A stretch of 64,000 nt of DNA from Pseudoalteromonas aliena SW19 (lineage in GTDB: Bacteria > Pseudomonadota > Gammaproteobacteria > Enterobacterales > Alteromonadaceae): assembly GCF_014905615.1 (NCBI RefSeq), contig NZ_AQGU01000025.1:496001-560000 (forward strand). The letters are read 5' to 3'. The position numbers and the translations under genes were made by a program. How positions within the stretch are numbered: the first letter of the stretch is position 1; each line of letters opens with the position of its first letter. Below are positions 27,471 to 37,765 of the stretch, one piece after another. The notes beneath the pieces are model-generated. The model was not told where the DNA came from. It saw only the letters and a program-made list of their open reading frames with translations, and made no database searches.

Positions 27471-29291
27471 TTATATTTCTTTATCTTTTTGATCAGGTAT
27501 AACAACCTTTTCTTCGAACGACATAAGTATTGGGTATTTTAAATAGGCTTGATCATAGAAAGGGCTGTGCTCATACAGCCAATTTAAACGTGCATCAGGG
27601 TCTAGAGAAAATGCCTTGTCGTCATTAATTCTTTTATCAAACGCGAGTGCAAGCGTTGGGTTATCTTTTAGCATTTTACGAGCGTATGGAATTAACGCAT
27701 AATTTTCCATGTATTCTGTTCGCTGAAAAATGGTGTTAAATTCACCCCACGCAAAAAATGAATCTGGTGCCTCCGGATGCAACAAATGCACCGCTAACTC
27801 ACCTGCTTTTTGTTGCGTTGTTACTTGATACCAACCATCCAAATCGATATTGATGACAGGCAAATAATCAAAACTAGCCGACACTCTGAAGCGACCTTCA
27901 AAGGGCGCTTTATCAAACGAGTGCTCTGTTACTTTAGCCACTTTTAAAGGCTGTGTATTTGCCCCTTCTAGTTTATTAACAGAAACACCGTGTAACTTTA
28001 ATTTCTCAATAATATCGCTGTACACTGGTGGAATAAAAAACGCCTTAGGTACTTCAACCGTATGCCCTACATCTTTTTGCCAATAAATAGGTAAGTCAAT
28101 ATATGTTTGTGCTTTACCTAAATACTTCACTTCATTTTGACCCGAGAGTACATTCATGCTTGATGAATATTCAATACCTTTAAACTGTGCAATAGTGTCA
28201 GCCTGCTTGGCATAGCCACGCTTTACTATTAACTGTTTAGGAACAAATTCTTGTTCTTTTTTTACTGCATTAGCTAGCTCGTGACTATGCGTTGAAAGTG
28301 CATTAATTACGCCATCTAAAAACACATACGTACCCAATACACGCTGTTTATAAGGCTTTAATGAATGGTTTTCTACTAAAATAGTAGGGAGAGACTTTAA
28401 ATCACCCCAACCGTTAGAATAACGAGGTGTTGCCACCCATCCCGCGAGGCCTTTTTTAAAGTCACGTTTATCCATAACAAAAACAAGTGGTCCAGGTGTG
28501 TGTCCTTGCTCAGCTAGCGTATTGTCAATCACCGGTTTAAAAAACTGATTTAACGTATCAGATACCGCTGGCGATTCGCTTGAAAAGACCGGATTGTAGC
28601 CATAAGTCACATCGTATTGGTAATCTGCGCCATCGGTTACATGTATATCAATGTATAAATTTGGGTTGTAGTCGTTAATAACCTTTAAAACACTTCTAAC
28701 TTCTGGAGTATCTAATTTAGTAAAATCGCGATTTAAATTAAGATTGTTCGCATTTGTTCTAAAGCCCATTTTAGCAGGGCCACGCTGGTTGATCCGATTG
28801 AATACACTACTGCGTTCGTGCCCATCTACATTCAAAATAGGAATAAATAAGATATTTACCTTTTTTAGAATATCGCGGCGTTTGCCTGTCGCAATATCCC
28901 TAAGTAACATAAACATGGCATCTTTGCCGTCTATTTCTCCCGCATGGATCCCTGCTTGAATAAAAATAGTTGGCTTAGTGCTATTAGCCATTTTACCGGC
29001 TTCAAAAAAACCTTGTTCACTTGCAACTAGCATTTTAATTGCACGTTTACTATTGCTATAGCCTATTGTTTGCGATTTAAACTGGGTGGGGTTTGCAGCA
29101 ACAAGCCTATCTACAAATGCCATAGTTCCTGCATAATCAGGTGAAATTTCACCGTCAGACAACTCAAAGTCAGTCGTCAATGGACCCTGTTTTTGTAAAA
29201 GCTCTACGCTTTGGCCTTGCCACTCAATGAGAGGAGGCAAATGTGCGTCATACGCCACACTTGCAGATAAAAATAATAAACTTGCAAACAT
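27471..29291 (-). CDS. M14 zinc carboxypeptidase, secreted
   Basis: Probable periplasmic or secreted metallopeptidase of family M14, 606 residues. A signal peptide (MFASLLFLSASVAYDA) is followed by the peptidase domain (about 50-330) with zinc ligands in QAGIHAGEIDGKD (His, Glu) and YIDIHVTDGA (His) and a catalytic Glu candidate in ILVENHSLK. A C-terminal region of about 270 residues is unassigned. The ATG at 29291 is preferred to a TTG at 29306 because the signal peptide starts there. The broken lactamase-fold gene follows one base after the stop, so the two were one operon. Confidence 0.85.
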   Translation of the reverse strand: MFASLLFLSASVAYDAHLPPLIEWQGQSVELLQKQGPLTTDFELSDGEISPDYAGTMAFVDRLVAANPTQFKSQTIGYSNSKRAIKMLVASEQGFFEAGKMANSTKPTIFIQAGIHAGEIDGKDAMFMLLRDIATGKRRDILKKVNILFIPILNVDGHERSSVFNRINQRGPAKMGFRTNANNLNLNRDFTKLDTPEVRSVLKVINDYNPNLYIDIHVTDGADYQYDVTYGYNPVFSSESPAVSDTLNQFFKPVIDNTLAEQGHTPGPLVFVMDKRDFKKGLAGWVATPRYSNGWGDLKSLPTILVENHSLKPYKQRVLGTYVFLDGVINALSTHSHELANAVKKEQEFVPKQLIVKRGYAKQADTIAQFKGIEYSSSMNVLSGQNEVKYLGKAQTYIDLPIYWQKDVGHTVEVPKAFFIPPVYSDIIEKLKLHGVSVNKLEGANTQPLKVAKVTEHSFDKAPFEGRFRVSASFDYLPVINIDLDGWYQVTTQQKAGELAVHLLHPEAPDSFFAWGEFNTIFQRTEYMENYALIPYARKMLKDNPTLALAFDKRINDDKAFSLDPDARLNWLYEHSPFYDQAYLKYPILMSFEEKVVIPDQKDKEI

Positions 29292-29610
29292 AAAAATCTC
29301 TAACAAACGCGTTAATTATATAAATTATATCAAGTAATTTTTTTTTAATGAGGAAACTGCGGTGATTCAACAAAAAAATGCAGCCAATTACATATCACAC
29401 GTTCAAGTCCGTAATTTAGTATTATTAGTGTCTTTTAATTCAATGTATTAATATGCAAAAGCCTAGCTTTACTAACTCTGTAGTCACTTTAATAATACTA
29501 ACAGCAATAAATTAGTGAGCAATTATAGCGATAATATGTAAATAACCAGACGAAAATAACATAGGGCTGTCTCGGCAATTACTTCCTGTATCCTTACAGT
29601 CGATTACTAA

Positions 29611-29767
29611 TACCAATCTGCTTATATATGGGGTCTATTTAACGTTAAGAAGATTACGCTAGAACTAGGCAAAATTTTTGTATCTAGTGTTCTAAATAAA
29701 AAAATTTTAAGGACGTTATAATGAAATTTAATTCGTTAAATTGCTCAAAGATTGATGCAAGTTGGTG
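29611..29767 (+). repeat. Family A element (A3)
   Basis: Starts TACCAATCTGC and ends AAGTTGGTG, 157 bp, with a few substitutions against A1. It is flanked by TAA on both sides (29608-29610, 29768-29770), the complement of the TTA seen at A1 and A2. Confidence 0.88.
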
Positions 29768-29772
29768 TAAGT

Positions 29773-29967
29773 AACCTGAACTCTGAATAATAAATCTATC
29801 CCAAGCAGCTATTTTCAGCGCTAACTACGTTGAATTTACTTGCAATACCCTAGCTATTGACGCGCAAATTCGCCTTGTTTTCACTGCAAATCTCTCGCTA
29901 GAGAAAATAAATTTAAATATCACCATTATTCAATACGTTCGTAAATCTCTTAACCAGAGTTCAGGTT
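29773..29967 (-). repeat. Family B element (B2), intact 195 bp
   Basis: Ends AACCTGAACTCTG and CAGAGTTCAGGTT, flanked by AAGT on both sides (29769-29772, 29968-29971). It is the reverse orientation of B1. It lies five bases from element A3. It has no coding capacity. Confidence 0.87.
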
Positions 29968-29994
29968 AAGTAAGGTCACTCAAGGTTTAAGCAC

Positions 29995-30021
29995 AAAAAA
30001 AGGAGCCATAGGCTCCTTTTT
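29995..30021 (-). terminator. Terminator of the thrS-rplT operon
   Basis: AAAAAGGAGCC / GGCTCCTTTTT stem-loop 20 bases beyond the rplT stop, with T-runs on both strands. Confidence 0.9.
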
Positions 30022-30040
30022 GATACTTATATGAAAAAGC

Positions 30041-30400
30041 TTAAGCCGCTAGGCCTTCTTTTGCTTTTTCTACAAGCGCTGCGAATGCAACTTGGTCATA
30101 AACAGCGATATCTGCAAGGATCTTACGATCGATTTCTACAGAAGTCTTTTTAAGACCGTTGATAAAACGGCTGTAAGACAGACCATTTTGACGTGAAGCA
30201 GCATTGATACGTGCAATCCATAATTGACGGAATGTACGTTTCTTCGCACGACGGTCACGGTAAGCGTATTGACCCGCTTTAGTAACAGCCTGGAAAGCTA
30301 CGCGGTAAACACGTGAACGTGCTCCGTAGTAACCTTTTGCTTGTTTTAAAACTTTTTTGTGACGTGCACGTGCGACAACGCCGCGTTTAACTCTTGCCAT
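30041..30400 (-). CDS. rplT: Ribosomal protein L20
   Basis: Large-subunit assembly protein, 119 residues, with the universally conserved start [20 protein letters not shown] and [12 protein letters not shown]. In E. coli L20 also represses translation of rpmI-rplT. It is last in the thrS-infC-rpmI-rplT block, 15 bases after rpmI. Confidence 0.98.
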   Translation of the reverse strand: MARVKRGVVARARHKKVLKQAKGYYGARSRVYRVAFQAVTKAGQYAYRDRRAKKRTFRQLWIARINAASRQNGLSYSRFINGLKKTSVEIDRKILADIAVYDQVAFAALVEKAKEGLAA

Positions 30401-30415
30401 TTCTAAAAACCCCTA

Positions 30416-30616
30416 TTAAGCGAACGGTAACATACGTGAAACTAGACCATGGTCATTTTTATGAACCATCATCTTAGGACGTAGGTGTAACTTACGCTTA
30501 GACGTTTTCTTAGTCAGAATATGACGAAGATGCGCTTGTTTACGCTTGAAACCGCCAGAAGCAGTCTTTTTGAAACGCTTAGCAGCGCCACTGTGACTTT
30601 TTAGCTTATAAGCCAT
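30416..30616 (-). CDS. rpmI: Ribosomal protein L35
   Basis: Small basic 50S protein of 66 residues, starting [17 protein letters not shown] and ending RMLPFA. It is separated from infC by an unusually structured 212-base leader and followed at once by rplT. Confidence 0.97.
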   Translation of the reverse strand: MAYKLKSHSGAAKRFKKTASGGFKRKQAHLRHILTKKTSKRKLHLRPKMMVHKNDHGLVSRMLPFA

Positions 30617-30828
30617 TGCAATAACTCCAATTGTATTGCTTTTAAATTAGTAAGTAGGCGTGAGATATATTTCTATAGCTCCACTTTTAGGCCTAACTTA
30701 CTGCCATGTTCCGGTGAAGACCCAACATAAATGCTGCAATCTTACTTTAAGACCGGTTAACCTAGGTGAATATTTGCATATTAACTTGCAGACCTAGGCT
30801 AATTTCGGTGCGTATTATCGCTTAAAAA
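30617..30828 (-). promoter_or_regulatory. infC-rpmI leader, L20 operator candidate
   Basis: Intercistronic region of 212 bases. It can form a stem between ACCTAGG at about 30783-30789 and CCTAGGT at about 30752-30758. In E. coli the matching interval holds a long-range pseudoknot bound by L20 and, inside infC, the rpmI-rplT promoter. A similar role here is inferred from position and the stem only. Confidence 0.45.
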
Positions 30829-31374
30829 TTATTTTTTAGCAACAGGCGCCATCATCATAACCATTTGGCGGCCTTCAACACGATTTGGGAAAGACTCTAC
30901 AACTGCAAGCTCTTCTAAATCGGTTTTGATACGGTTTAATAATTCTATACCAATTTCTTGGTGAGCCATTTCACGACCACGGAAGCGGATGGTTATTTTA
31001 GCTTTATCGCCACCTTCTAAGAACTTACGTAAGTTGCGAAGCTTAACCTGATAATCACCTTCATCCGTACCAGGACGGAATTTGATTTCTTTTATCTGGA
31101 TCTGCTTTTGCTTCTTCTTCTGCTCTTTCAGTTCTTTACTTTTTTCAAAGATGAACTTACCGTAGTCCATGATTCTACAAACAGGCGGCTCAGCATTTGG
31201 GCTAATCTCAACAAGATCAACACCCGCTGCGTCAGCCATAGTTTGTGCGTCTTTTAATGACTGAATTCCAGCTTGTTCGCCTTCAAGGTCAATTAAACGA
31301 ACTTCTTGAGCTGTAATTTCTTCGTTAATACGATTTTTTTGGGCTGTTTGTTGCCCTTTCTTGCCGCCTCTAAT
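30829..31374 (-). CDS. infC: Translation initiation factor IF-3
   Basis: Binds the 30S subunit and proofreads start-codon pairing. From the preferred start it has 181 residues (E. coli 180): N-domain [19 protein letters not shown], a linker [14 protein letters not shown], and C-domain [18 protein letters not shown]. The start is ATT at 31372-31374, preceded by GGAGGAACGTACT; this gives RGGKK at the second codon, just like KGGKR in E. coli. A TTG at 31389 would lie inside the Shine-Dalgarno. The AUU start is the basis of the known IF-3 autoregulation. Confidence 0.96.
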   Translation of the reverse strand: MRGGKKGQQTAQKNRINEEITAQEVRLIDLEGEQAGIQSLKDAQTMADAAGVDLVEISPNAEPPVCRIMDYGKFIFEKSKELKEQKKKQKQIQIKEIKFRPGTDEGDYQVKLRNLRKFLEGGDKAKITIRFRGREMAHQEIGIELLNRIKTDLEELAVVESFPNRVEGRQMVMMMAPVAKK

Positions 31375-31447
31375 AGTACGTTCCTCCAAGAATATTAATA
31401 ATATAAGCGTGTAATTGGCTGTTTGTTATGCCTTACACGCTCTGTTT

Positions 31448-33358
31448 TTACTGTCGACTTTTAATTTCTTCGCTAATTTTAGCTACAAAATCGTCAACAT
31501 TAAATTTGCCAAGGTCTTCACCTGTGCGCGTACGCACTGCTACTTCTTGCTGCTCAACTTCTTTATCGCCAACAACAAGTAAGTATGGAATACGCTTAAG
31601 TGTATGTTCACGGATTTTAAAGCCAATCTTCTCATTTCTCAAGTCAGCAGCGGCTCTAATACCTAATTTATTTAATTTTTGCACAACTTCTTTAACATAA
31701 GGCGCTTGTTTATCGGTAATATTCATAATTACCACTTGCTTTGGTGCAAGCCACGTTGGGAATAAACCGGCATACTCTTCTGTTAAAATACCAATAAAGC
31801 GTTCTATAGAACCTAAAATGGCACGATGTATCATTACAGGTGTACGACGTTCATTATTTTCTGCTACATAAGTAGCGCCTAAACGACCCGGTAATGCAAA
31901 ATCTAGTTGCACTGTACCACACTGCCACGCTCTGTCTAAACAATCGTACAAAGTAAATTCAATTTTAGGACCGTAAAACGCGCCTTCACCCGGTAGGTAA
32001 TCAAATTCAATATCATTTAGCTTAAGTGCATCAGCTAATGCAAGCTCAGCTTTATCCCACATATGGTCTTCACCAATGCGTTGTTCTGGGCGAGTTGAAA
32101 GCTTAACGACAATCTTCTCAAAACCGAATGTTTCATAGGTATCATAAACCATCTTAATACACGCTGACACTTCGTCCATTATCTGTTCTTCTGTACAGAA
32201 AATGTGAGCATCATCTTGTGTAAAGCCACGAACACGCATTAAGCCATGTAGTGCGCCTGATGGCTCGTTACGATGACAACAACCAAACTCAGCCATACGA
32301 AGTGGTAAATCACGGTACGACTTTAAACCTTGGTTAAAGATTTGCACGTGACCTGGGCAGTTCATTGGTTTAATTGCGTATTCACGCTTTTCAGACTCAG
32401 TGGTAAACATTGCGTCTGAATACTTTTCCCAGTGACCTGATTTTTCCCACAATGAACGGTCCATCATCATTGGACCTTTTACTTCTTCGTACTCATATTC
32501 GCGTAATTTTTCACGTACAAATTCTTCAAGTTCACGGTAAATGCTCCAACCATCGTTGTGCCAAAATACCATGCCTGGCGCTTCTTCTTGCCAATGCCAT
32601 AAATCAAGCGCTTTACCAATGCGGCGGTGGTCGCGTTTTTCAGCTTCTTCAAGACGTTTTAAATACGCTTTAAGTTGCTTTTTATCGCCCCACGCTGTGC
32701 CGTAAATACGTTGTAGCATTTTGTTTTCTGAATCACCACGCCAATATGCACCTGCCACTTTCATTATTTTGAAGTTTTGGCAAAATTTCATGTTAGGAAC
32801 GTGAGGTCCACGACACATGTCTACATATTCTTCGTGATGATATAAACCTGGACGATCATCTTTAGCAATGTTCTCGTCCAAAATTTCTATTTTGTATGTT
32901 TCGCCACGCGCTTCAAAAGTATCGCGTGCTTCTTGCCAGCTTACTGTTTTTTTCACTACGTCGTAGTTTGTTTTTGCAAGTTGCAACATACGCTTTTCAA
33001 TTGCTTCAAGATCATCTTGTGATAATGAATGTTCCATATCGATATCGTAGTAAAAACCATTATCAATAGTAGGACCAATTGCCATTTTTGCGTCTGGGAA
33101 AAGTTGCTTAACTGCATGACCAATTAAGTGAGCACACGAGTGACGAATAATTTCAAGACCGTCATCGTCTTTTGCGGTGATGATCTCAAGGCGAGAATCT
33201 TCACTTATTAAGTCACATGCATCAACACGGTCGCCATTAACACGACCTGCAATGGTCGCTTTAGCTAAACCAGGACCAATATCGTTTGCAACATCAAGCG
33301 TACTTACAGGGTTTTCAAAACTACGTTGGCTTCCGTCTGGAAGAGTAATAACTGGCAT
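31448..33358 (-). CDS. thrS: Threonyl-tRNA synthetase
   Basis: Charges tRNA-Thr. The 636 residues comprise an N-terminal TGS domain (about 1-61), an editing domain (about 62-225) with [10 protein letters not shown] (zinc-like editing motif HxxxH) and CRGPHV, a class II catalytic core with [10 protein letters not shown] and [11 protein letters not shown], and a C-terminal anticodon domain from about 535. First gene of the thrS-infC-rpmI-rplT block, 73 bases before infC. Confidence 0.98.
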   Translation of the reverse strand: MPVITLPDGSQRSFENPVSTLDVANDIGPGLAKATIAGRVNGDRVDACDLISEDSRLEIITAKDDDGLEIIRHSCAHLIGHAVKQLFPDAKMAIGPTIDNGFYYDIDMEHSLSQDDLEAIEKRMLQLAKTNYDVVKKTVSWQEARDTFEARGETYKIEILDENIAKDDRPGLYHHEEYVDMCRGPHVPNMKFCQNFKIMKVAGAYWRGDSENKMLQRIYGTAWGDKKQLKAYLKRLEEAEKRDHRRIGKALDLWHWQEEAPGMVFWHNDGWSIYRELEEFVREKLREYEYEEVKGPMMMDRSLWEKSGHWEKYSDAMFTTESEKREYAIKPMNCPGHVQIFNQGLKSYRDLPLRMAEFGCCHRNEPSGALHGLMRVRGFTQDDAHIFCTEEQIMDEVSACIKMVYDTYETFGFEKIVVKLSTRPEQRIGEDHMWDKAELALADALKLNDIEFDYLPGEGAFYGPKIEFTLYDCLDRAWQCGTVQLDFALPGRLGATYVAENNERRTPVMIHRAILGSIERFIGILTEEYAGLFPTWLAPKQVVIMNITDKQAPYVKEVVQKLNKLGIRAAADLRNEKIGFKIREHTLKRIPYLLVVGDKEVEQQEVAVRTRTGEDLGKFNVDDFVAKISEEIKSRQ

Positions 33359-33713
33359 TATAAATCCTTACTACAGTGGTGACACCTACAATGTATCACG
33401 TGTATTTTTATTAAATTAAATGAGAATGGCTCGACAACGCTTTTACGAATAAGCATTGACTAATTAATGTAGATGACGAGTCTGTTCAACTACAAGGATA
33501 TATTGTCGCGTGCTGTGCATTTAATTACAAGTTTAAAGGGGTGAAATCCTCCAGTTTTGAGCACTAAATGCAGCTTTTAGTACAAAAAAAATCATTTAGT
33601 TAAAATATAAAAGCATCAACGCGCTAATTACACACCTACACCTACACCTACACTCGCATTTTAATGTGTGTTGCGTATAATACTGGGTAATTAAGTTATT
33701 TTAGAGAATAGAC
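33359..33713. other. Divergent promoter region thrS / DUF3010
   Basis: 355 bases without a gene. In E. coli ThrS represses its own translation through a leader; nothing here clearly mimics a tRNA-Thr anticodon arm. Three tandem copies of CACCTA lie at 33633-33650. Otherwise AT-rich. Confidence 0.5.
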
Positions 33714-34160
33714 ATGAGAACATGTGGTGTAGAAATTACCGGTAGTGATGTACTACTTTGTATTTTAAGTAAAGATAATGACGTATTTGATATTCGCGAT
33801 GTGCGCCAAACACGCTTTACATTAGGTAACGGTAACGACACTGAAGTAATGCGTAAATTTCAATTCGATTTTGCAAAACTAATGCAAGATTACCAAATTG
33901 ATTCTGTTGCAATCCGTGAGCGCCAGCCTAAAGGTAAATTTGCTGGCAGCGCAAAGGGATTCAAAATGGAAACTGCGATTCAATTAATTGACAATTTAGA
34001 TGTACGTTTATTTACCACAACCGAAATTAAAGAACAGGTTAAGCGTAATCCTATTCCTATTGATTTTGAAGAAACGGGTCTTAAAAAGTACCAAGAAAAT
34101 GCATTTGTAAATGCCTACGTTTATATAATGAAAAAAACATACCGCAGCGACGAAATGTAA
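33714..34160 (+). CDS. DUF3010 family protein
   Basis: A 148-residue protein of the DUF3010 family, found mainly in marine gammaproteobacteria; function unknown. It starts MRTCGVEITGSDVLLCIL, a beta-hairpin resembling the start of RNase H-like folds, and carries IRERQPKGKFAGSAKGFKME and a C-terminal helix NAYVYIMKKTY. No signal peptide. Encoded alone, with its own terminator. Confidence 0.8.
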   Translation: MRTCGVEITGSDVLLCILSKDNDVFDIRDVRQTRFTLGNGNDTEVMRKFQFDFAKLMQDYQIDSVAIRERQPKGKFAGSAKGFKMETAIQLIDNLDVRLFTTTEIKEQVKRNPIPIDFEETGLKKYQENAFVNAYVYIMKKTYRSDEM

Positions 34161-34175
34161 ACTCATTGCTCGTTT

Positions 34176-34211
34176 AAAAACGCGTACTTACTTTGTAAGA
34201 CGCGTTTTTTT
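34176..34211 (+). terminator. Terminator after DUF3010 gene
   Basis: AAAAACGCGT / ACGCGTTTTTTT outer stem enclosing CTTAC / GTAAG, ending in seven T. Confidence 0.85.
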
Positions 34212-34344
34212 GTGCCTAAAAAACAGCTTTGGTTTTTATAAAACCACTAATACATTAGTCTAACCGCACTTCTCTTTGTCGACAATATGTGTTTATTTTA
34301 ACTTTGTAGTTTAATAACTCACGCACATTTTCATGGAGAGAGCA

Positions 34345-36078
34345 ATGCACACACACACTATTGCAGTAAAAGAAATAGAACAAATAAATCACTTACCGTT
34401 ATCACAAAGCTATTTTAAAGGTATAAAAAGCACACCTTTAACAAATTCAACTATCGGCGAGTACTTTGATTTTATTGTCGACAAAAACCCAGAAGCATTA
34501 GCTGTAGTAGTTCATCATCAGGGTATTCGCTTAACGTATAAAGAATTTCAACAAGAAGTTAATCAACTTGCTATGGGGTTGCTTGCCCTTGGCATAAAAC
34601 CTGGTGAGCGAGTGGGTATTTGGTCTCCTAATAATATTGAGTGGTGCTTAACCCAATTTGCAACGGCTAAAATTGGCGCAATAATGGTGTGTATTAATCC
34701 AGCATACCGCCCTAATGAATTACAATATGCGTTAAATAGTGTTGAGTGTTCAACCCTCATTACGGCATCAAACTTCAAAGGCAGTGACTATTTAGAGATG
34801 CTTAATGGTTTAGCGCCAGAACTTGCAACTTGCGATAAAAACGAACTAAATTTAAAAGCACTGCCCACTCTTAAAAATATAATTCGCATTGGCAATGAAG
34901 CATCTTCAGGTATGTATTGTTTTAATGACGTTATTAACTTGCCAACAGCAGCACATGCGCTCGAATTAAAAGCAATAGGTACACACTTAAATGCAGAGCA
35001 AGACATCAATATTCAATTTACATCAGGTACAACAGGCAGCCCAAAAGGCGCAACGCTTACCCATAAAAACATTTTAAATAACGCGCTATTTGTTGCCGAA
35101 TCTATGCATTTTACAAGCGACGACAAATTATGTATCCCAGTCCCTTTATATCATTGTTTTGCGATGGTATTAGGCAGCTTATTGTGCGTAACTAAAGGCG
35201 CTGCGGCTATTTATCCTAGTGATTCATTTGATGCAAAAACTACCCTTGATGTAGTGCAACAAGAAGGTTGTACAGCGCTGCACGGTGTACCTACTATGTT
35301 TATTAGTGAGCTTGAGCTGAGTAATTTTAACGATTATAACCTAAGTACTTTACGCACGGGTGTTATGGCAGGCTCTACATGCCCAGAGCAAGTAATGCGA
35401 AAAGTACAAACACAAATGAACATGCATCAAGTACTTATTGCTTACGGGCAAACAGAGTGCAGCCCCATAAACAACATTACCGAAACAGACTCCTCAATAG
35501 AACGGCAAGTAACGACAGTTGGCCGCGCTCTTGCACATACTGAGGTTAAAATTATTGACGAGCTGGGTAATATTCAAAAAATTGGCCTACCAGGCGAAGT
35601 ATGTAGTAAAGGGGCAGGCATAATGCGCTGCTATTGGAATGACGAAGCTAAAACACAAGCCACTATAGATGAAGGCGGTTGGCTGCACTCTGGTGATTTA
35701 GGTGTTATGGATACTGAAGGATTTGTAAGTATCGTTGGCAGGATCAAAGATATGATTATTCGTGGCGGCGAAAACATTTACCCTCGAGAAATAGAAGAAG
35801 TACTTTACACCTACCCGGGCATTCAAGATGCTGCCATATTTGGTATAACAGATGAAAGGTATGGCGAGGAAGTGTGCGCTTGGATCCAATCAAAAGAAGA
35901 TGTTCTGCTTGATGAGCAGGCAATTCGTGACTTTTTGAAAGACAAACTAGCCTACTTTAAAATGCCACGACATATCCGCTTTGTAGAAAACTACCCAATG
36001 ACAGTAACAGGTAAACTGCAAAAATTTAAAATGCGCGAGCAAATGCAAGAAGAGCTAAGCGATAAGGCTTTCTCTTAA
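34345..36078 (+). CDS. AMP-forming acyl-CoA ligase
   Basis: Adenylate-forming enzyme that activates a carboxylic acid to its CoA thioester, probably a fatty acid. The 577 residues carry the AMP-binding P-loop FTSGTTGSPKGATLTHKN (about 229-246), YGQTECSP, the GWLHSGDLG motif, and the hinge IKDMIIRGGENIYPREIEE with the C-terminal catalytic Lys in TGKLQKFKMR. The ATG at 34345 follows GGAGAG by about 5 bases and is preferred to 34333. It resembles the fatty-acyl-CoA synthase group nearer to FadK/AlkK than to FadD. Monocistronic. Confidence 0.88.
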   Translation: MHTHTIAVKEIEQINHLPLSQSYFKGIKSTPLTNSTIGEYFDFIVDKNPEALAVVVHHQGIRLTYKEFQQEVNQLAMGLLALGIKPGERVGIWSPNNIEWCLTQFATAKIGAIMVCINPAYRPNELQYALNSVECSTLITASNFKGSDYLEMLNGLAPELATCDKNELNLKALPTLKNIIRIGNEASSGMYCFNDVINLPTAAHALELKAIGTHLNAEQDINIQFTSGTTGSPKGATLTHKNILNNALFVAESMHFTSDDKLCIPVPLYHCFAMVLGSLLCVTKGAAAIYPSDSFDAKTTLDVVQQEGCTALHGVPTMFISELELSNFNDYNLSTLRTGVMAGSTCPEQVMRKVQTQMNMHQVLIAYGQTECSPINNITETDSSIERQVTTVGRALAHTEVKIIDELGNIQKIGLPGEVCSKGAGIMRCYWNDEAKTQATIDEGGWLHSGDLGVMDTEGFVSIVGRIKDMIIRGGENIYPREIEEVLYTYPGIQDAAIFGITDERYGEEVCAWIQSKEDVLLDEQAIRDFLKDKLAYFKMPRHIRFVENYPMTVTGKLQKFKMREQMQEELSDKAFS

Positions 36079-36104
36079 TTTCTCCTCTATGGAAAACCCG
36101 TATT

Positions 36105-36142
36105 GCGAATAATAAATATACCTCAAGCAACTATTAAAAAGC
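36105..36142 (-). repeat. Possible family B fragment (B6)
   Basis: GCGAATAATAAATATACCTC followed by AAGCAACTATTAAAAAGC resembles the left quarter of B2 (CTGAATAATAAATCTATCCC and onward). The match is partial and runs into the terminator stem, so it is a weak call. Confidence 0.35.
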
Positions 36143-36165
36143 ACAGCCAATTGGCTGTGCTTTTT
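36136..36165 (+). terminator. Bidirectional terminator
   Basis: AAAAAGCACAGCCAA / TTGGCTGTGCTTTTT, a perfect inverted repeat with T-runs on both strands between the convergent acyl-CoA ligase and HflX-like genes. Confidence 0.9.
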
Positions 36166-36179
36166 GTGTTTTGAATTTA

Positions 36180-37532
36180 TTATAAATCCAACATTCTCTT
36201 TTTTAAACGCTCTAAATCAATCGCACTTGAGCGTACTGTTAATTTAATATGACTGTATTCATATTCTTCTTTAACAACACTCATGCTTGACCGAATTTCG
36301 CCCACGATACCTTTGGCGGTGTAGGGTATAACAACCTCTTCTTCAATCATGTCCTCTTGAGCTATATCAACAATGTATTTATGCAGTTTACTAATGTCAT
36401 CAGGGTTACGCGTAGAGGTCATCATTGCATCAGGAAACTCATCCATTAGCGACTGCTGCTGTTCAGTACTTAATTGGTCTGATTTATTCAGTACCAGTAA
36501 CTTTTTACTGCCTTCCACTCCAACTTCAGCCAAAACGTTATGTACTACTTCAAGCTGTGAGCGAAATGAAGGATCAGATGCATCAACTACATATAACAAT
36601 AGTGATGCATCATGCGCTTCTGCTAATGTTGAATGAAATGAAGCAACCAAATCATGAGGTAATTTTTTAATAAAACCAACAGTATCTGACACCAATATAC
36701 GAGGCTGTGTGATCGGGTACAGCGCCCGAACAGTGGTGTCTAGCGTTGCAAAGAGCTTGTTTTCTCCCTCTACATCACTGCCGGTAATTGCACGCATCAT
36801 TGATGACTTGCCCGCATTGGTATAACCAATTAAAGCCACTGAGAATAGCTCTGAGCGCTGCGTACGCCTGTCCATCATTACATCTTGAACACTAACAAGT
36901 TCGCGCTTTAGTTCTGCTAATTGATCGCGTACTTTACGACGGTTTAGTTCAAGTGTGGTTTCACCCGCACCTTTACCCATTTGGCGTTCTTTATCACCTG
37001 TGGATGTTTCACGAAGCCGTGGCGCTACATAATTAAGGCGCGCAATCTCAACTTGTAATTTTGCAGTTTTAGTACGCGCATGACGGCTGAATATCTCTAT
37101 GATAATCCCAGTGCGGTCAAATACTTCTACGCCTAACTGGTTCTCAACATTACGTAGTTGAGAAGGCGTTAAATCGCAGTCAAATACCACTACATCGGCA
37201 CAGGCAAAATCAAGTTCGTCTGATGGAATTTCTGACGGCATGTCAGATAATGGATCGTCATCAAGAACATTTTCATCCTCTTGCTCATCTGCAGCGGAGC
37301 CTTTATTACCAGTAAGATGGGCTATTTCTGCTAGTTTACCTGAGCCAAGCACATTAACTTTTTGAGTAGAGCTTTGTTTTTGCGATTGCGTACCTACTAC
37401 TTTAAACCCTAACGTAGTAACCAAACGCGCAAGCTCTGCAAGCGACTCTGTTGCTTCGTCACCTTTAAACTGTGGTGTACTAATAGAAATGAGTAACGCA
37501 TTAGGAAGTGATGGTTTTGCAGTTAATTGCAT
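36180..37532 (-). CDS. hflX: HflX-like ribosome-associated GTPase
   Basis: GTPase of the HflX family, which binds the large subunit and splits stalled ribosomes. The 450 residues have an HflX N-domain (to about 195) with QVEIARLNYVAPRLR, a coiled segment, and a G domain: G1 GYTNAGKSS (about 231), G3 DTVGFIKKLPHDLVASF, G4 LNKSD. An acidic insertion (about 82-108: DEQEDENVLDDDPLSD and onward) interrupts the N-domain. The hfq-hflX-hflKC neighbours are absent here, so it may be a second HflX-type gene. Confidence 0.85.
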   Translation of the reverse strand: MQLTAKPSLPNALLISISTPQFKGDEATESLAELARLVTTLGFKVVGTQSQKQSSTQKVNVLGSGKLAEIAHLTGNKGSAADEQEDENVLDDDPLSDMPSEIPSDELDFACADVVVFDCDLTPSQLRNVENQLGVEVFDRTGIIIEIFSRHARTKTAKLQVEIARLNYVAPRLRETSTGDKERQMGKGAGETTLELNRRKVRDQLAELKRELVSVQDVMMDRRTQRSELFSVALIGYTNAGKSSMMRAITGSDVEGENKLFATLDTTVRALYPITQPRILVSDTVGFIKKLPHDLVASFHSTLAEAHDASLLLYVVDASDPSFRSQLEVVHNVLAEVGVEGSKKLLVLNKSDQLSTEQQQSLMDEFPDAMMTSTRNPDDISKLHKYIVDIAQEDMIEEEVVIPYTAKGIVGEIRSSMSVVKEEYEYSHIKLTVRSSAIDLERLKKRMLDL

Positions 37533-37714
37533 AATTTTTGTGTGTTAATGCACCTGAAGTGCAAACCTATTTTTCATTCGAAAGTAACTTGATCCTACGC
37601 TGTTATAGCAAAGCTTTACAGCCTTTATAACTGACTATCAGTCATTATTATCAAAACACATCTTTACTGGCATTATAAATGACGTTATTTAGGTATCAGT
37701 AAAGGAGATATTAA

Positions 37715-37740
37715 GGGTACGTTGAAAATTCAACATACCC
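37715..37740 (-). terminator. Hairpin after alaA
   Basis: GGGTACGTTGAA / TTCAACATACCC stem (one mismatch) 25 bases past the alaA stop. No T-run, so it may be a processing or Rho-dependent end rather than an intrinsic terminator. Confidence 0.5.
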
Positions 37741-37765
37741 TGAGCACTTAACTTAATACCGCTCA

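Larger units (their letters stand above)
29307..30040. other. Repeat-filled gap upstream of M14 peptidase
   Basis: A 734-base gap holding elements A3 and B2 side by side and the rplT terminator. The rest (29307-29600) is AT-rich with no gene seen and must hold the promoter of the M14 peptidase. Confidence 0.75.

Noticed and set aside
33633..33650. CACCTA tandem repeat as a phase-variation tract
   Set aside because: Only three units, 60 bases or more before the gene, and no clear promoter spacing role.
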